A stretch of 64,000 bases of DNA from Halieaceae bacterium UBA6060 (GTDB taxonomy: Bacteria > Pseudomonadota > Gammaproteobacteria > Pseudomonadales > Halieaceae). The stretch is from assembly GCA_002428935.1 (NCBI GenBank), contig DIYG01000141.1, forward strand, positions 1-64,000, read 5' to 3'. The translations under genes and the position numbers were made by a program. This document shows, in pieces, positions 8,559 to 17,012 of this stretch. Numbering within the stretch: the stretch's first letter is position 1; each line of letters begins with the position of its first letter. The notes beneath the pieces are model-generated. The model searched no databases. It was not told the origin of the DNA and was given only the letters and a program-made list of their open reading frames with translations.

Positions 8559-10298
8559 GTGGGGCAAAAAATCAAAGTCGAGAAGCCGCTCGTCGTGCTG
8601 CATGGCGATGAAATGGCGCAGATAGCTTTTGAGCGAATCCTCGAACAGTTTGTCACGTCGCGACTGGATATACAGTTAGTGGAGGTCGATCTCTCAGCGG
8701 AAGAAAGGCTTACAAGCAATGGAAAGGTGGTCCTCGATGCCATTGAAGCGCTCAAAGAGCATGGCGTCGGTATCAAGAACGCGGGGATGACCGTCAATCG
8801 CAGTCAGCTTGACGACCTGTTAAGCAGGTACCCCCAGATTGTTGAAGCGGAGCTCGATAAGCTGGCGACGAAATCGCCCAACGGAGCCATTCGCAAAGGC
8901 ATAGGCGGCAATATCACCCGCGAGGATATCGAGTTCAAAAACTTGCAGAGCGTTCGCCCGGACTGGGTGGGCCGCGATATCGAAGTCGATACCATGGACA
9001 GTGGTGGTCTCGATTTCAGCTACAGCGAACTGTCCGATGCCACGGGGGTTGCCAAGGTGATGTTTGTCGGCAGCAGTGGTGATCCCGTGGAACTGCATCG
9101 GCGCACCCTCAAGAAAGGTGACCCCTGGATGTTGGCCAGCAACTGCCTTGAAGAGGTAAAGGCCTGGGCGCATCGCTTTTTCCAGCGTGCTTTGGATGAA
9201 AAACGCGATATCTACCTGGGACTCAAGGATACGGTGGTGCCCGGCTACGACGGGGTCATGCGAGCTGCTATCGAGGAGATCTACGAACAGGATTATCGTG
9301 AACAGGTGGCTGCCGCCGGTCTTGCCTACCACTACGAGCTCATTGATGCCCAGGCGGCCCGCATCGTGTCTAACCCACCCGAGCGCGCCTTGTGGGGAGT
9401 CCCTGACAACGTCAGCGGCATGAAGCTCTACAAACTGGTGCAGCAGCTCAAGCACTACGGTCTGCCGGAGCGTAAGGCCCATGTCTCCATATCGCGTATG
9501 AGCGCGGGCGGTGGCGATCAGTACGGTAGTTACAACACGCCCGCTCCGGAAGCCGGCATTATCAAAGTGATTATGGACGGGGAGGAAAAGCACGCTCGCA
9601 CCGTGAAGGCTAATGACCCCATTTTGTTCATGTCCAACGATCGCGATGCGATCAAGGATTGGGTCAAGCAGGTTTTTCGCGATGCATCGGTGAATAAGAA
9701 AGAGGTGTATTTCGGGCTCAAGCGCGAGTTTGTAAACTACGATGAAGTCTACAGCTCCATCATTCTCGAGATTCGCCAGGAGCTGGCGGCCCTGGATACA
9801 CCACCCCCGTCGTTTATGATCATGCGCCCCTCGCGACAGCTAAGCAAAATGATCTGCGATCCTCCGCGCTGGGGTTTGTACCCCGCGCAAAACCTCGACG
9901 GGGATATTTTTTCCGATATCTCCGCGGCTCTGGGTGGCAGTCTCGCCACGGCGAGCTCCGTCATCATGAGCAAAGACGGCACCATGCTGTACGAAGCGCC
10001 CCACGGCACGGCCCATGATTTGTATCTACGTTACCTGGAAACCGATGGCAAGGAAGCGAATTTCAACTCGTCGGCGCTGATCTTTGCGGTGGCCAATGCC
10101 CTGGAGGAGCTGGCCCATCGCGAACACAACGAAACCCTTGGGGACTACGCGCGGAAACTGAAAGCAGCGCTTATTGAAACCGTTGCCCAGGGCACAATTA
10201 CCGGTGACCTGAAAGGGAAAACCACGAATCCTGATACGGAGACTGTGGTGGATATGTATGGCTTTCTCGACGCGATTGAAAAGAATCTTGCGGCTTGA
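8559..10298 (+). CDS. icd: NADP-type isocitrate dehydrogenase with duplicated central domain
   Basis: A 579-residue protein; eukaryotic-type homodimeric isocitrate dehydrogenases are about 410. The N-terminal core has SPNGAIRKGIGGN (106-118), the substrate loop, and the C-terminal core has NLDGDIFSD (445-453) and YEAPHGTAHD. The extra length is explained by two copies of the central region: residues about 135-272 and 305-433 both contain a G-x-D-[FQ]-x-Y/SY element, a K-V-I/M-F strand, a helix ending in KRDIYLGLK or KKEVYFGLK, and YDG/YDE. Copy 1 keeps the metal-type aspartate in YELIDAQ (D263), whereas copy 2 reads MRPSRQ there. It catalyses isocitrate to 2-oxoglutarate if active. Starts at GTG 8559 with an SD-like GGGGAG. 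Confidence 0.8.
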   Translation: MGQKIKVEKPLVVLHGDEMAQIAFERILEQFVTSRLDIQLVEVDLSAEERLTSNGKVVLDAIEALKEHGVGIKNAGMTVNRSQLDDLLSRYPQIVEAELDKLATKSPNGAIRKGIGGNITREDIEFKNLQSVRPDWVGRDIEVDTMDSGGLDFSYSELSDATGVAKVMFVGSSGDPVELHRRTLKKGDPWMLASNCLEEVKAWAHRFFQRALDEKRDIYLGLKDTVVPGYDGVMRAAIEEIYEQDYREQVAAAGLAYHYELIDAQAARIVSNPPERALWGVPDNVSGMKLYKLVQQLKHYGLPERKAHVSISRMSAGGGDQYGSYNTPAPEAGIIKVIMDGEEKHARTVKANDPILFMSNDRDAIKDWVKQVFRDASVNKKEVYFGLKREFVNYDEVYSSIILEIRQELAALDTPPPSFMIMRPSRQLSKMICDPPRWGLYPAQNLDGDIFSDISAALGGSLATASSVIMSKDGTMLYEAPHGTAHDLYLRYLETDGKEANFNSSALIFAVANALEELAHREHNETLGDYARKLKAALIETVAQGTITGDLKGKTTNPDTETVVDMYGFLDAIEKNLAA

Positions 10299-10360
10299 AG
10301 AATAGCCCGCAGCTTTCAGGCGGCTAGGTGAGTCGGAGTCGCTGCTTTAGAAACTTGGAA

Positions 10361-10464
10361 AGAGGAAGCTCAGAGAAAGCGCCTAAGAAGAAAGGCCCAG
10401 GACGAGAAGACCTCGAAAGACAAGGTCTGGACAGAAAAGGTTCGGAAAGACAAGACCCAGAAAG
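10361..10464. repeat. Purine-rich degenerate repeat after icd
   Basis: About 100 bases with almost only purines on the + strand, containing two exact GAAAGACAAG copies about 30 bases apart and several weaker GAAAGA/AGAAAAGG variants. It lies between the isocitrate dehydrogenase stop and the terminator. No reading frame with a start is evident. It may be replication-slippage sequence in the transcript tail. Confidence 0.5.
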
Positions 10465-10499
10465 AAAAAGCCCGGCTGTGATGAGCCGGGCTTTTTTAT
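10465..10499 (+). terminator. Rho-independent terminator after icd
   Basis: A 13-base-pair stem: AAAAAGCCCGGCT pairs with AGCCGGGCTTTTT around the loop GTGATG, continuing into a T run. The A run on the left flank means it could also stop transcription on the minus strand, where the TonB receptor gene ends at 10578. Confidence 0.93.
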
Positions 10500-10577
10500 T
10501 CTAACGGTTCCTTATACTTTTAGGCCCCGCGCCACAGGGTCTCCAGAGAGAGCCCTGCAGCGTGAACCCAGCGGCCC

Positions 10578-12953
10578 TCAGAACTTATAGGCAACCCGTG
10601 CCTGCCAGTTTTGGGGCAATTCCGGAAGCACGATCTGGCTGCCGAACAGGTTGGGGAAGTTCGAACGAAAGTAACGCTCGTCTGTCAGGTTTTTGCCATT
10701 GATCTGGAAGCTCCAGGAATCCGTTTCGTAGGTAATCCCAGCATTAAAGACAGTGAAGGATGGCAACTCAACGCTTCCTGAAAAACCAGAGGCTACTGCG
10801 TCAGCATCTATAACGCTGCCGCTAATGGCCAGCTTATCTGTGATGGCGTACGTGGCGGTGAGGGTATAAATGTTCTCTGGTACCCCGGCTTTCCTTCCGT
10901 CGTCTGACGTGGGGATGCCAATGATCTGCCCCCCAAACAGTAGTGTTGGATCAATTTGGGGGATGTCTTCGGCACCGTAAAAGCTAAACAGTCCGCCTTG
11001 CTCCTCGGCTTCAACGATGAACACCTCCATGTTTGTCCAACCAGCAGTCAACACAAGGTCTGGTGTGACCACCCACCGAAGTTCGGCTTCGATACCTTCT
11101 GTACGACTTGAAGAGTTTGTCACGATCGACTGTGAGTTGAAGTCCGTGCGCTCTTGCTCGTAGTAGTTTAGGGCGAAGTACAAAGCGTCATCTAGGAAAC
11201 TGCCTTTGATGCCGACTTCCCACAGCTCAGACACATCGGTCCACTGACCATTCGCGATTGGCGTGGTTGGAATGTCGCCGACTTGACCGGCGATGATAGT
11301 TGCCTGTTCTGCGACAGTGACGTAAGGGATAAGCCCAATGGGAGTGGCCCAACTCACGCTCGCGGACCATGAGAACAAATCTTCAGAATCTGACGCGCTT
11401 TCAGGCACGCCATCCGGGTTAAGCAGCAGCTCTGTGGGTGTTTGGGCGTCGACTTCAACATAATCCTGCCGCAATCCCAGCGTAACGGTTAACCCGTTGT
11501 CCCATCCGAAATCACCGAGCAGGGCTAAGCCAAACTGGGTGTAGTCACCGGTCTGGTACTCGGAGTAGTCGTCATTAATTTGGGTTGAGAGCAAGCGAGT
11601 ATCTAGAGAAGGGTCGCGTTCAGCGTTAGTTTGGCTAAGATCTCGTCTATCGAAATACTCGTTAATGAAGTCCTGGCCTCGCGTGTAATCTGTGTAGCGA
11701 ATCGACGGTGAAAACTGCAAATCAGCAGTCATTGAGCCAATCTCTGTGCTGAACGCGAAGATCAATTTGTCTTCGATAGCTTCTACATCGCCGAACTGCG
11801 AGAAGCCGTAAGCGTTTTCATTAAGGTTTTCTATGTTCTCGTAAAACAGTTGGTTGGTTATGGTCCAGCCACTGTCGGTCACGTATTCCGCATCGAAATA
11901 AAGAGTTAACACCTGATTGTCGAGAGTGTCATTTGGATCCACCAATACGTTGCTCTCGTCGAGGGTTACGGTACCTGGGTTGACGAGGGCCATTTCAGGT
12001 ATCAGTACCGTTTCGTCTACAAACTCAGGTCGAAATACGAATGCGGATAGGGCTCCTGAGGTCGCTCCGTACTCCTGGTGCGAGATTTTGCCGTCGCCGT
12101 CTGTATCGAGAGGGGTTGCTGTTCCAGTAATGTATGTACCGTTGTCGATAAGATCCTGTGTTAGTCGGTTCCAGCCTGCCACCTGGTTACCGTCATAGTC
12201 GTGATACATTCCGCCGAACTTCAATACGAGCTTCTCGTTGATGTCGACATCAAATGAAGCTTGCAAAATGGTCTGCTTTGTTTCTGTATTGTCGTAGAAA
12301 CTCTCCGAGTCCTCGAACTCACCGTACAGGTAATACCCCATCCGATCCGACAATGGTCCACCGACTTCTGCGGTTGCGACATTGCGGTCCCAACTCCCAG
12401 TTTCGTAGGAAACTCCGCCGGTTGTTCCTTGGAGATACTCCCCGGTTTCGGCTCGTGACGATTTGGGATTGAAGTTAAGGTAGCCGCCAATTTTCGAGGG
12501 CCCCATGATTGGTGACGCTGGGCCGCGAATAACGTCAACGCGATCAGAGGCGCCAATGGGAGTGGGATAGTTGCCTGGATTGTCGATCCGTCTAATACCG
12601 CGGAAGTAAACCTCGCCAGGGGTACCGCGAACGTCAAGGGAGCCGGCGACACCGAAGAATGACTGGGTAAATGTTCCGGGAGCGAAGGCCACCAGTTCAT
12701 CAATGTCCGTGATGTTAAAACGATCCATCTGCTCAAAACTGATTGTCGAAGCGGAACGGGGCGTCTCCAATAGCGATTTACCGAAGCCAAAGATTTCGAC
12801 ATCTTCCCCCGGCAAGCTGCGCAGCGAGCCGGTAACGACGACTTCCTCCATTTCCAAAGTTTCGCCTTCCTGGGCTTGCACCAAAGGCGTGCTGGCGATG
12901 ATGGCTGCGATCGATGCAGCCAGAGGTAGTCGACGGGTGTTGAATGGCTTCAT
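10578..12953 (-). CDS. TonB-dependent outer-membrane receptor
   Basis: A 791-residue receptor: signal peptide (about 1-28, ending VQAQ), a TonB-box-like EEVVVTGSL, a plug domain (SASTISFEQMDRFNI, VDVIRGPASPIMGPSKIGGYLNF) and a long beta barrel closing on the aromatic residue of the final AYKF. The ATG at 12953 is chosen because GAGGAG lies just upstream and a signal peptide follows; an in-frame ATG at 13034 gives a poor N-terminus. Residues 283-294 form a perfect EF-hand calcium loop (DTDGDGKISHQE). Imports a ligand across the outer membrane using TonB energy. Its place beside allantoinase and purine enzymes suggests a purine-related ligand, which is inference. Confidence 0.93.
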   Translation of the reverse strand: MKPFNTRRLPLAASIAAIIASTPLVQAQEGETLEMEEVVVTGSLRSLPGEDVEIFGFGKSLLETPRSASTISFEQMDRFNITDIDELVAFAPGTFTQSFFGVAGSLDVRGTPGEVYFRGIRRIDNPGNYPTPIGASDRVDVIRGPASPIMGPSKIGGYLNFNPKSSRAETGEYLQGTTGGVSYETGSWDRNVATAEVGGPLSDRMGYYLYGEFEDSESFYDNTETKQTILQASFDVDINEKLVLKFGGMYHDYDGNQVAGWNRLTQDLIDNGTYITGTATPLDTDGDGKISHQEYGATSGALSAFVFRPEFVDETVLIPEMALVNPGTVTLDESNVLVDPNDTLDNQVLTLYFDAEYVTDSGWTITNQLFYENIENLNENAYGFSQFGDVEAIEDKLIFAFSTEIGSMTADLQFSPSIRYTDYTRGQDFINEYFDRRDLSQTNAERDPSLDTRLLSTQINDDYSEYQTGDYTQFGLALLGDFGWDNGLTVTLGLRQDYVEVDAQTPTELLLNPDGVPESASDSEDLFSWSASVSWATPIGLIPYVTVAEQATIIAGQVGDIPTTPIANGQWTDVSELWEVGIKGSFLDDALYFALNYYEQERTDFNSQSIVTNSSSRTEGIEAELRWVVTPDLVLTAGWTNMEVFIVEAEEQGGLFSFYGAEDIPQIDPTLLFGGQIIGIPTSDDGRKAGVPENIYTLTATYAITDKLAISGSVIDADAVASGFSGSVELPSFTVFNAGITYETDSWSFQINGKNLTDERYFRSNFPNLFGSQIVLPELPQNWQARVAYKF

Positions 12954-13316
12954 AAGCTCTCCTCGAATAAAAACATGGCCCCTTGGCGAATCGGCTGTGT
13001 CGGGGAGAGACCTATCAATAGGCATGATCGCCAATGCGTAGCGCCCATGCTTACCGTCCCCTCCACGCCGTTAGAGGCGCTTTGTCCTGAAGTAGTTGTG
13101 TACTGCTGCGGGTGGCAGTGCACAATTGATGCCAATCGTCTGCAGCTCCGATGCTGAGATAAAACGTTTAGTTATCAGGAGCTTGGCGAGATCGTTGGGT
13201 GCGTTTCTATCTCGCTTTACAACGGCCAGTGCAGTGCTGCTCGCCCACCGCAGGGATTGTGCACCGCGATGGTGCGTCTCCAGAGTGGAGAGAGCAATCG
13301 ACGATTGCGGGGATTA
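12954..13316. promoter_or_regulatory. 363-base gap between cupin and TonB receptor genes
   Basis: Both flanking genes read leftwards, so this should hold the receptor promoter and leader. A GAGGAG ribosome binding site directly precedes the receptor ATG. A short inverted repeat GCACC-GCGAT-GGTGC lies at 13261-13275. No protein-coding sequence or known riboswitch is recognisable. Confidence 0.4.
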
Positions 13317-13994
13317 TTACCGTTCTGTGACGGTTTCGCGGCTGAGCTGGCGGATAAGCACTTCGTGCTGAGGAAACTCTTCAAGGAGCTGCGAGGTCAT
13401 GCCCAAAGTCATATCGGCATAGTCGAAGCCGGGACTCACGGCTTCGCTTATCAGCCCGTAGCCATGGCTTCCACCGGACACCTTCGAAGCCTTCCATATT
13501 CCTCCCGGTACGGTCAGTTGCAGGCGCTGTCCACGGGTCGGGTCGGGGCCCATGACCACGGTTTCAAGAGTTCCGTCGGGATGGATGAGGAAATACTCGA
13601 TGGGGTCGCCCAGGTGAAAATAGTGGACGATGTCGGAGGTATTGCGGTGAAAGTGGCCGATGGGGCCATCGGCTGTGAGCAGGTAGTAGATCGAAGTCAT
13701 GCGGAAGCGGTCCCCGTTCGGGGTCGCAATCCGGGCTTGCTCCGTTGCTTCATAGGTTCGGCGAGAGAACCCTCCCTCGATATGACCTTCGAGTTCTAGT
13801 GCTTCGATCAACGCTTGGGCCGTCGGTGGGTTGGTTTCTTCGGCGCTCACGATAGACAAGGGTGTTCCTAAGAGCAGCGATACCAGGGCGACGATTGGTA
13901 CCCGTGCACATGAGGAAAAAAGCCGCGCCAAAGGTGAAGGCGGATACCCATAGGTATCGGAAGTTGGAGCATTTGCCTCGGGGCGTGGGGGCAT
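13317..13994 (-). CDS. DUF985 (Cupin_5) protein with probable export signal
   Basis: A 225-residue protein. From about residue 60 it matches the DUF985 cupin family: LIEALELEGHIEGGFSRRTY, SIYYLLTADGPIGHFHRNTSD, YFHLGDPIEYFL, VPGGIWKAS and the end motif AVSPGFDYADM. The GHFHR histidines and a downstream pocket would form the cupin metal or ligand site. Before the domain is a hydrophobic stretch (about 33-51) followed by SAEE, compatible with a signal peptide although the N-region is long, so the true start may be an internal GTG. It sits 13 bases after the allantoinase gene. Reaction unknown. Confidence 0.8.
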   Translation of the reverse strand: MPPRPEANAPTSDTYGYPPSPLARLFSSCARVPIVALVSLLLGTPLSIVSAEETNPPTAQALIEALELEGHIEGGFSRRTYEATEQARIATPNGDRFRMTSIYYLLTADGPIGHFHRNTSDIVHYFHLGDPIEYFLIHPDGTLETVVMGPDPTRGQRLQLTVPGGIWKASKVSGGSHGYGLISEAVSPGFDYADMTLGMTSQLLEEFPQHEVLIRQLSRETVTER

Positions 13995-14007
13995 GGATTC
14001 ATCCTTG

Positions 14008-14964
14008 CTAAAACTTGGGGGTGTAGTGTTCGTGCCAGTGCCGGGCTATATCGGCTCGACGGCAGACCCAGGCGTCATCGTGCTCAAGAACATAGTCGAG
14101 GAAGCGTTGCAAAGCGAGAAAACGCCCTGGTCGCCCAATCAAGCGACAGTGGAGGCCGATGTTGAGAAGCTTCGCCTGTTCGGCCCCCTCGGCGTACAGC
14201 ACATCGAAAGCGTCGCGAAGGTAGTGGAAAAACTGCTCGCCACTGTTGAAGCCCTGGGCGCTGGCGAAGCGCATGTCGTTGGTGTCTAGCGTATAGGGGA
14301 TGACCAGGTGGGGCCCCCGATGGCCGTCGATCCAATAGGGAAGATCGTCGGCGTAGGAGTCTGAGTCGTAGAGGAACCCGTCGTGCTCCAGGAGGAGATC
14401 TCGCGTGTTGGGGCTGTCTCGACCCGTATACCAGCCCAGAGGACGTTCCCCCGTCAGTTCCGTATGCCAATCGATGGCGCGCTGCATATGCTCGCGCTCA
14501 GCGTCTATGGGCATTTGTTGATAACTGATCCAACGTAGCCCGTGGCAGGCGATTTCCCAATCGGCGGCTTGCATGGCGGCAACCGCCTCGGGGTTTCGCG
14601 CCAGGGCCATGGTCACTCCGAAAACCGTTACCGGCACGGCTCTACTGGTGAACAAGCGGTGGAGACGCCAGAAGCCGGCGCGGCTGCCGTACTCGTACAT
14701 GGACTCCATACTCATGTGCCGGTCTGGGAACGCACTGGCTACGATGATTTCTGAGAGGAAGGTTTCAGAGGAGGCATCCCCGTGGAGGACGTTGTTTTCT
14801 CCGCCTTCTTCGTAGTTGACCACGAACTGAACGGCAATGCGTTTGTCGCCCGGTAGTTTGAAGCGCGGGGGAGTGGCTCCGTAGCCGATCATGTCGCGGG
14901 GATAGGGCGGTGTGCTCGGCACAGGGATGGGCTCCGTGAAATCGCCTGACGCCTTAGCATGCAT
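14008..14964 (-). CDS. puuE: PuuE-type allantoinase (polysaccharide deacetylase fold)
   Basis: A 318-residue protein of the cofactor-less allantoinase family within the NodB/polysaccharide deacetylase superfamily; it opens the hydantoin ring of allantoin to allantoate. The diagnostic block YPRDMIGYG, then VVNYEEGGENNVLHGD and SSETFLSE, is present at the N-terminus, with CHGLRWISYQQ and GWYTGRDSPNT later and IGLHCRLIGRPGR near the end. The ATG at 14964 gives the usual family length of about 310; an upstream TTG gives an unlikely tail. No uricase or HIU hydrolase gene is visible nearby, so it either serves external allantoin or completes a pathway encoded elsewhere. Confidence 0.88.
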   Translation of the reverse strand: MHAKASGDFTEPIPVPSTPPYPRDMIGYGATPPRFKLPGDKRIAVQFVVNYEEGGENNVLHGDASSETFLSEIIVASAFPDRHMSMESMYEYGSRAGFWRLHRLFTSRAVPVTVFGVTMALARNPEAVAAMQAADWEIACHGLRWISYQQMPIDAEREHMQRAIDWHTELTGERPLGWYTGRDSPNTRDLLLEHDGFLYDSDSYADDLPYWIDGHRGPHLVIPYTLDTNDMRFASAQGFNSGEQFFHYLRDAFDVLYAEGAEQAKLLNIGLHCRLIGRPGRFLALQRFLDYVLEHDDAWVCRRADIARHWHEHYTPKF

Positions 14965-15390
14965 GGCGCAGAGGTTCACGGCAAGGCAGCGTGGGCCGTC
15001 TTCGGTGCGGCCTTCTGGTGCATGTCCGTATCGATTTGGTGCGCGGCGCTGGGTTCGTTGCAGAGAGCCTTTGGGTGAAGCTCCGCGGTGCTGCGGTGGC
15101 AACAGTTATAACTATCGACGTGATGGCACCGAACTTGCCTTGCTCCGGCGGCGGAGGTGGACGATGATGCCCATGCTGGCGAGCGGAGAGCCCAGGGAAC
15201 TGTGACCTACTCTTGCCCGGCGCTCCCTCTGCTCATAGCCGTGGACAAGATGTTCTTGAGCTTCGCTCGCGGCACCCGTGCAACTGGTGACACGCCCAAC
15301 GGCATGGGCGAGGTGAGGCGAAAGCCCCGGTGCGGACCCAGTTACAAACCCAGGTGCATACTCAGGCTTAAAACTAAGGACAGGACGACC
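14965..15390. promoter_or_regulatory. Divergent control region puuE / adenosine deaminase
   Basis: About 426 bases separate the leftward receptor-cupin-allantoinase arm from the rightward nucleoside arm, so the promoters of both belong here. A perfect 10-base palindrome AGTTATAACT is at 15104-15113, a candidate operator in the only AT-rich spot. No regulator gene is encoded beside it. The whole interval can be read as protein in some frames, so upstream starts of either gene cannot be fully excluded. Confidence 0.4.
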
Positions 15391-16983
15391 GTGATTACAG
15401 CGACTTCATCTCCAGCGAGTCTATTGAGTGTTTCCTCGTCGAAGCGTCGGCGCCGCCACGCTCTCGGCCATGCTTCCTGGAGACGTCGGGCAGCAAGTCT
15501 GCGAATCCTAGGTATGTTGCCGGGTATTTCCCCGAGACTTTCCTCGGGGCTTTGGATAGTGGTTTGCGCGTTGCTGTTTCCCGCACCGCAGTCTGGCGCG
15601 GCGGTACCAGCAGCATCCAACAACCCCAACGAATGGTTTGAAGCGTTCAAGGCCGAAGCCACGGACGAAGAGCTTTATCAGTTTCTCTACGCCATGCCCA
15701 AGGGCGGCGATCTCCACAATCATCTCTCAGGTTCAATTATCAGCGAGTGGTTTTACGACCTGGCCCTTGCCCAGCAGGCGAACGGCTATCGCTACTTCAC
15801 CCGTGTGCGCAGCAATAACTGTCGACCCTATGGGGAGAATGCTTTTTCGGACTCGCCCTATCTGATGATGTTCGTCAATATTCAGGAGAGCCGATACCGT
15901 GCTCTGGACGCCTGTGAGCAGGGAGAGTACCTACCGCTGGAAGAACTCGACGAGGTGCAAAAAGCGGGCTGGCTAGACAGCCTGCGACTGGATAAGCCCC
16001 ACGAAGGGCGAGATGAGTTCTTTCAGACCCATTGGCAAAGAATGGGAGACCTGTACTTCAATCCCTATGTAGCCGCTGACGCCCTGGTGCTGAATATGCA
16101 GGAGTTTGGCTCCGAGGGACTTATGTATCTCGAGAGCATGATTGGTGTGAATGGCTTTATCACGCCCGAAGGTAAGGGTCTTACACCGGATGAGGTGGCG
16201 CAAATCTACCGAGCGCGTTTGCAAGATGATGACGCCCAGGCTACGGGGGTCTCCGTACGCCTGCAGGTGGCGATCCTGCGTTTTCATCCCGACGCGGAGG
16301 AGCATCTGAAGGCTCACTACGATTTTGTGTCTCGCAATAATGATCTCTTTGTGGCCGTGAACATGGTGGGCCGTGAGGACGATGACAAGGGCTATCCCCT
16401 GCGTTTTTTGCCGACCCTTCGCGAGTTGCGGCGCGAGTATCACAACGTGCGTTTATCCATTCATGCGGGTGAAGTAGACGAGCCCAACAGCCATGTGCGT
16501 GACACCTTATTGCTGGGAGCGGATCGCATCGGCCACGGAGTGAATCTCATCGGCGACCCCGAGACCATGCGGCTCATGCGTCACGGGCCTTACCTGGTGG
16601 AAATCAATTTGATTTCCAATTTGCTCCTCGACTATGTGGATGACTACGGTCAACACCCTTTCCCCGAGTACTTGCGCACGGGGATCCCCGTGGCCCTGTC
16701 CACGGATGATCGTGGCATGTGGGACAGCAACTTGACCGATGAATTCTTTGTCGCCGTGAAAGAGTTCAATTTGAGCTGGCAGGAACTGGTGCTGCTCAGT
16801 CGAAACTCTTTGCAATACTCCTTCGCCCCAGAGGCATTAAAGACACAGATGCTGCAGCGCCTGGATATTCGTCTTGAGGATTTTGCCCGCCAGTTGGCGA
16901 CGCGACCTGCGGCGGTCCTGGCTGAGGACGCGCACAGCTACGGTTTTCTTTGTGATCACTATGAGCTCTGCAATTGGCCCTGA
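15391..16983 (+). CDS. ADGF-like adenosine deaminase, probably exported
   Basis: Catalytic domain from about residue 80: MPKGGDLHNHLSGS (metal HxH), SIHAGEVDEP (catalytic Glu), RIGHGVNL and ALSTDDRGMW (metal and catalytic Asp). This spacing and the roughly 100-residue insert before the HAGE motif resemble secreted adenosine-deaminase growth factors, converting adenosine to inosine. A hydrophobic segment followed by SGAA (LWIVVCALLFPAPQSGAA) looks like a signal peptide. Start is uncertain: GTG 15391 has AGGA five bases ahead but leaves a long basic N-region; ATG 15514 gives a textbook signal peptide but no ribosome binding site. First gene of the rightward nucleoside operon. Confidence 0.85.
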   Translation: MITATSSPASLLSVSSSKRRRRHALGHASWRRRAASLRILGMLPGISPRLSSGLWIVVCALLFPAPQSGAAVPAASNNPNEWFEAFKAEATDEELYQFLYAMPKGGDLHNHLSGSIISEWFYDLALAQQANGYRYFTRVRSNNCRPYGENAFSDSPYLMMFVNIQESRYRALDACEQGEYLPLEELDEVQKAGWLDSLRLDKPHEGRDEFFQTHWQRMGDLYFNPYVAADALVLNMQEFGSEGLMYLESMIGVNGFITPEGKGLTPDEVAQIYRARLQDDDAQATGVSVRLQVAILRFHPDAEEHLKAHYDFVSRNNDLFVAVNMVGREDDDKGYPLRFLPTLRELRREYHNVRLSIHAGEVDEPNSHVRDTLLLGADRIGHGVNLIGDPETMRLMRHGPYLVEINLISNLLLDYVDDYGQHPFPEYLRTGIPVALSTDDRGMWDSNLTDEFFVAVKEFNLSWQELVLLSRNSLQYSFAPEALKTQMLQRLDIRLEDFARQLATRPAAVLAEDAHSYGFLCDHYELCNWP

Positions 16984-17012
16984 ATCTATCTCCAAACCCC
17001 ACGAGACACATC

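Noticed and set aside
8820..9593. 257-codon minus-strand frame inside icd
   Set aside because: The isocitrate dehydrogenase motifs continue on the plus strand through the whole interval. The antisense frame has no recognised domain.
15157..15390. N-terminal extension of the ADGF-like deaminase
   Set aside because: GTG 15157 adds 78 low-quality residues before any signal-like segment. A better ribosome binding site precedes GTG 15391.
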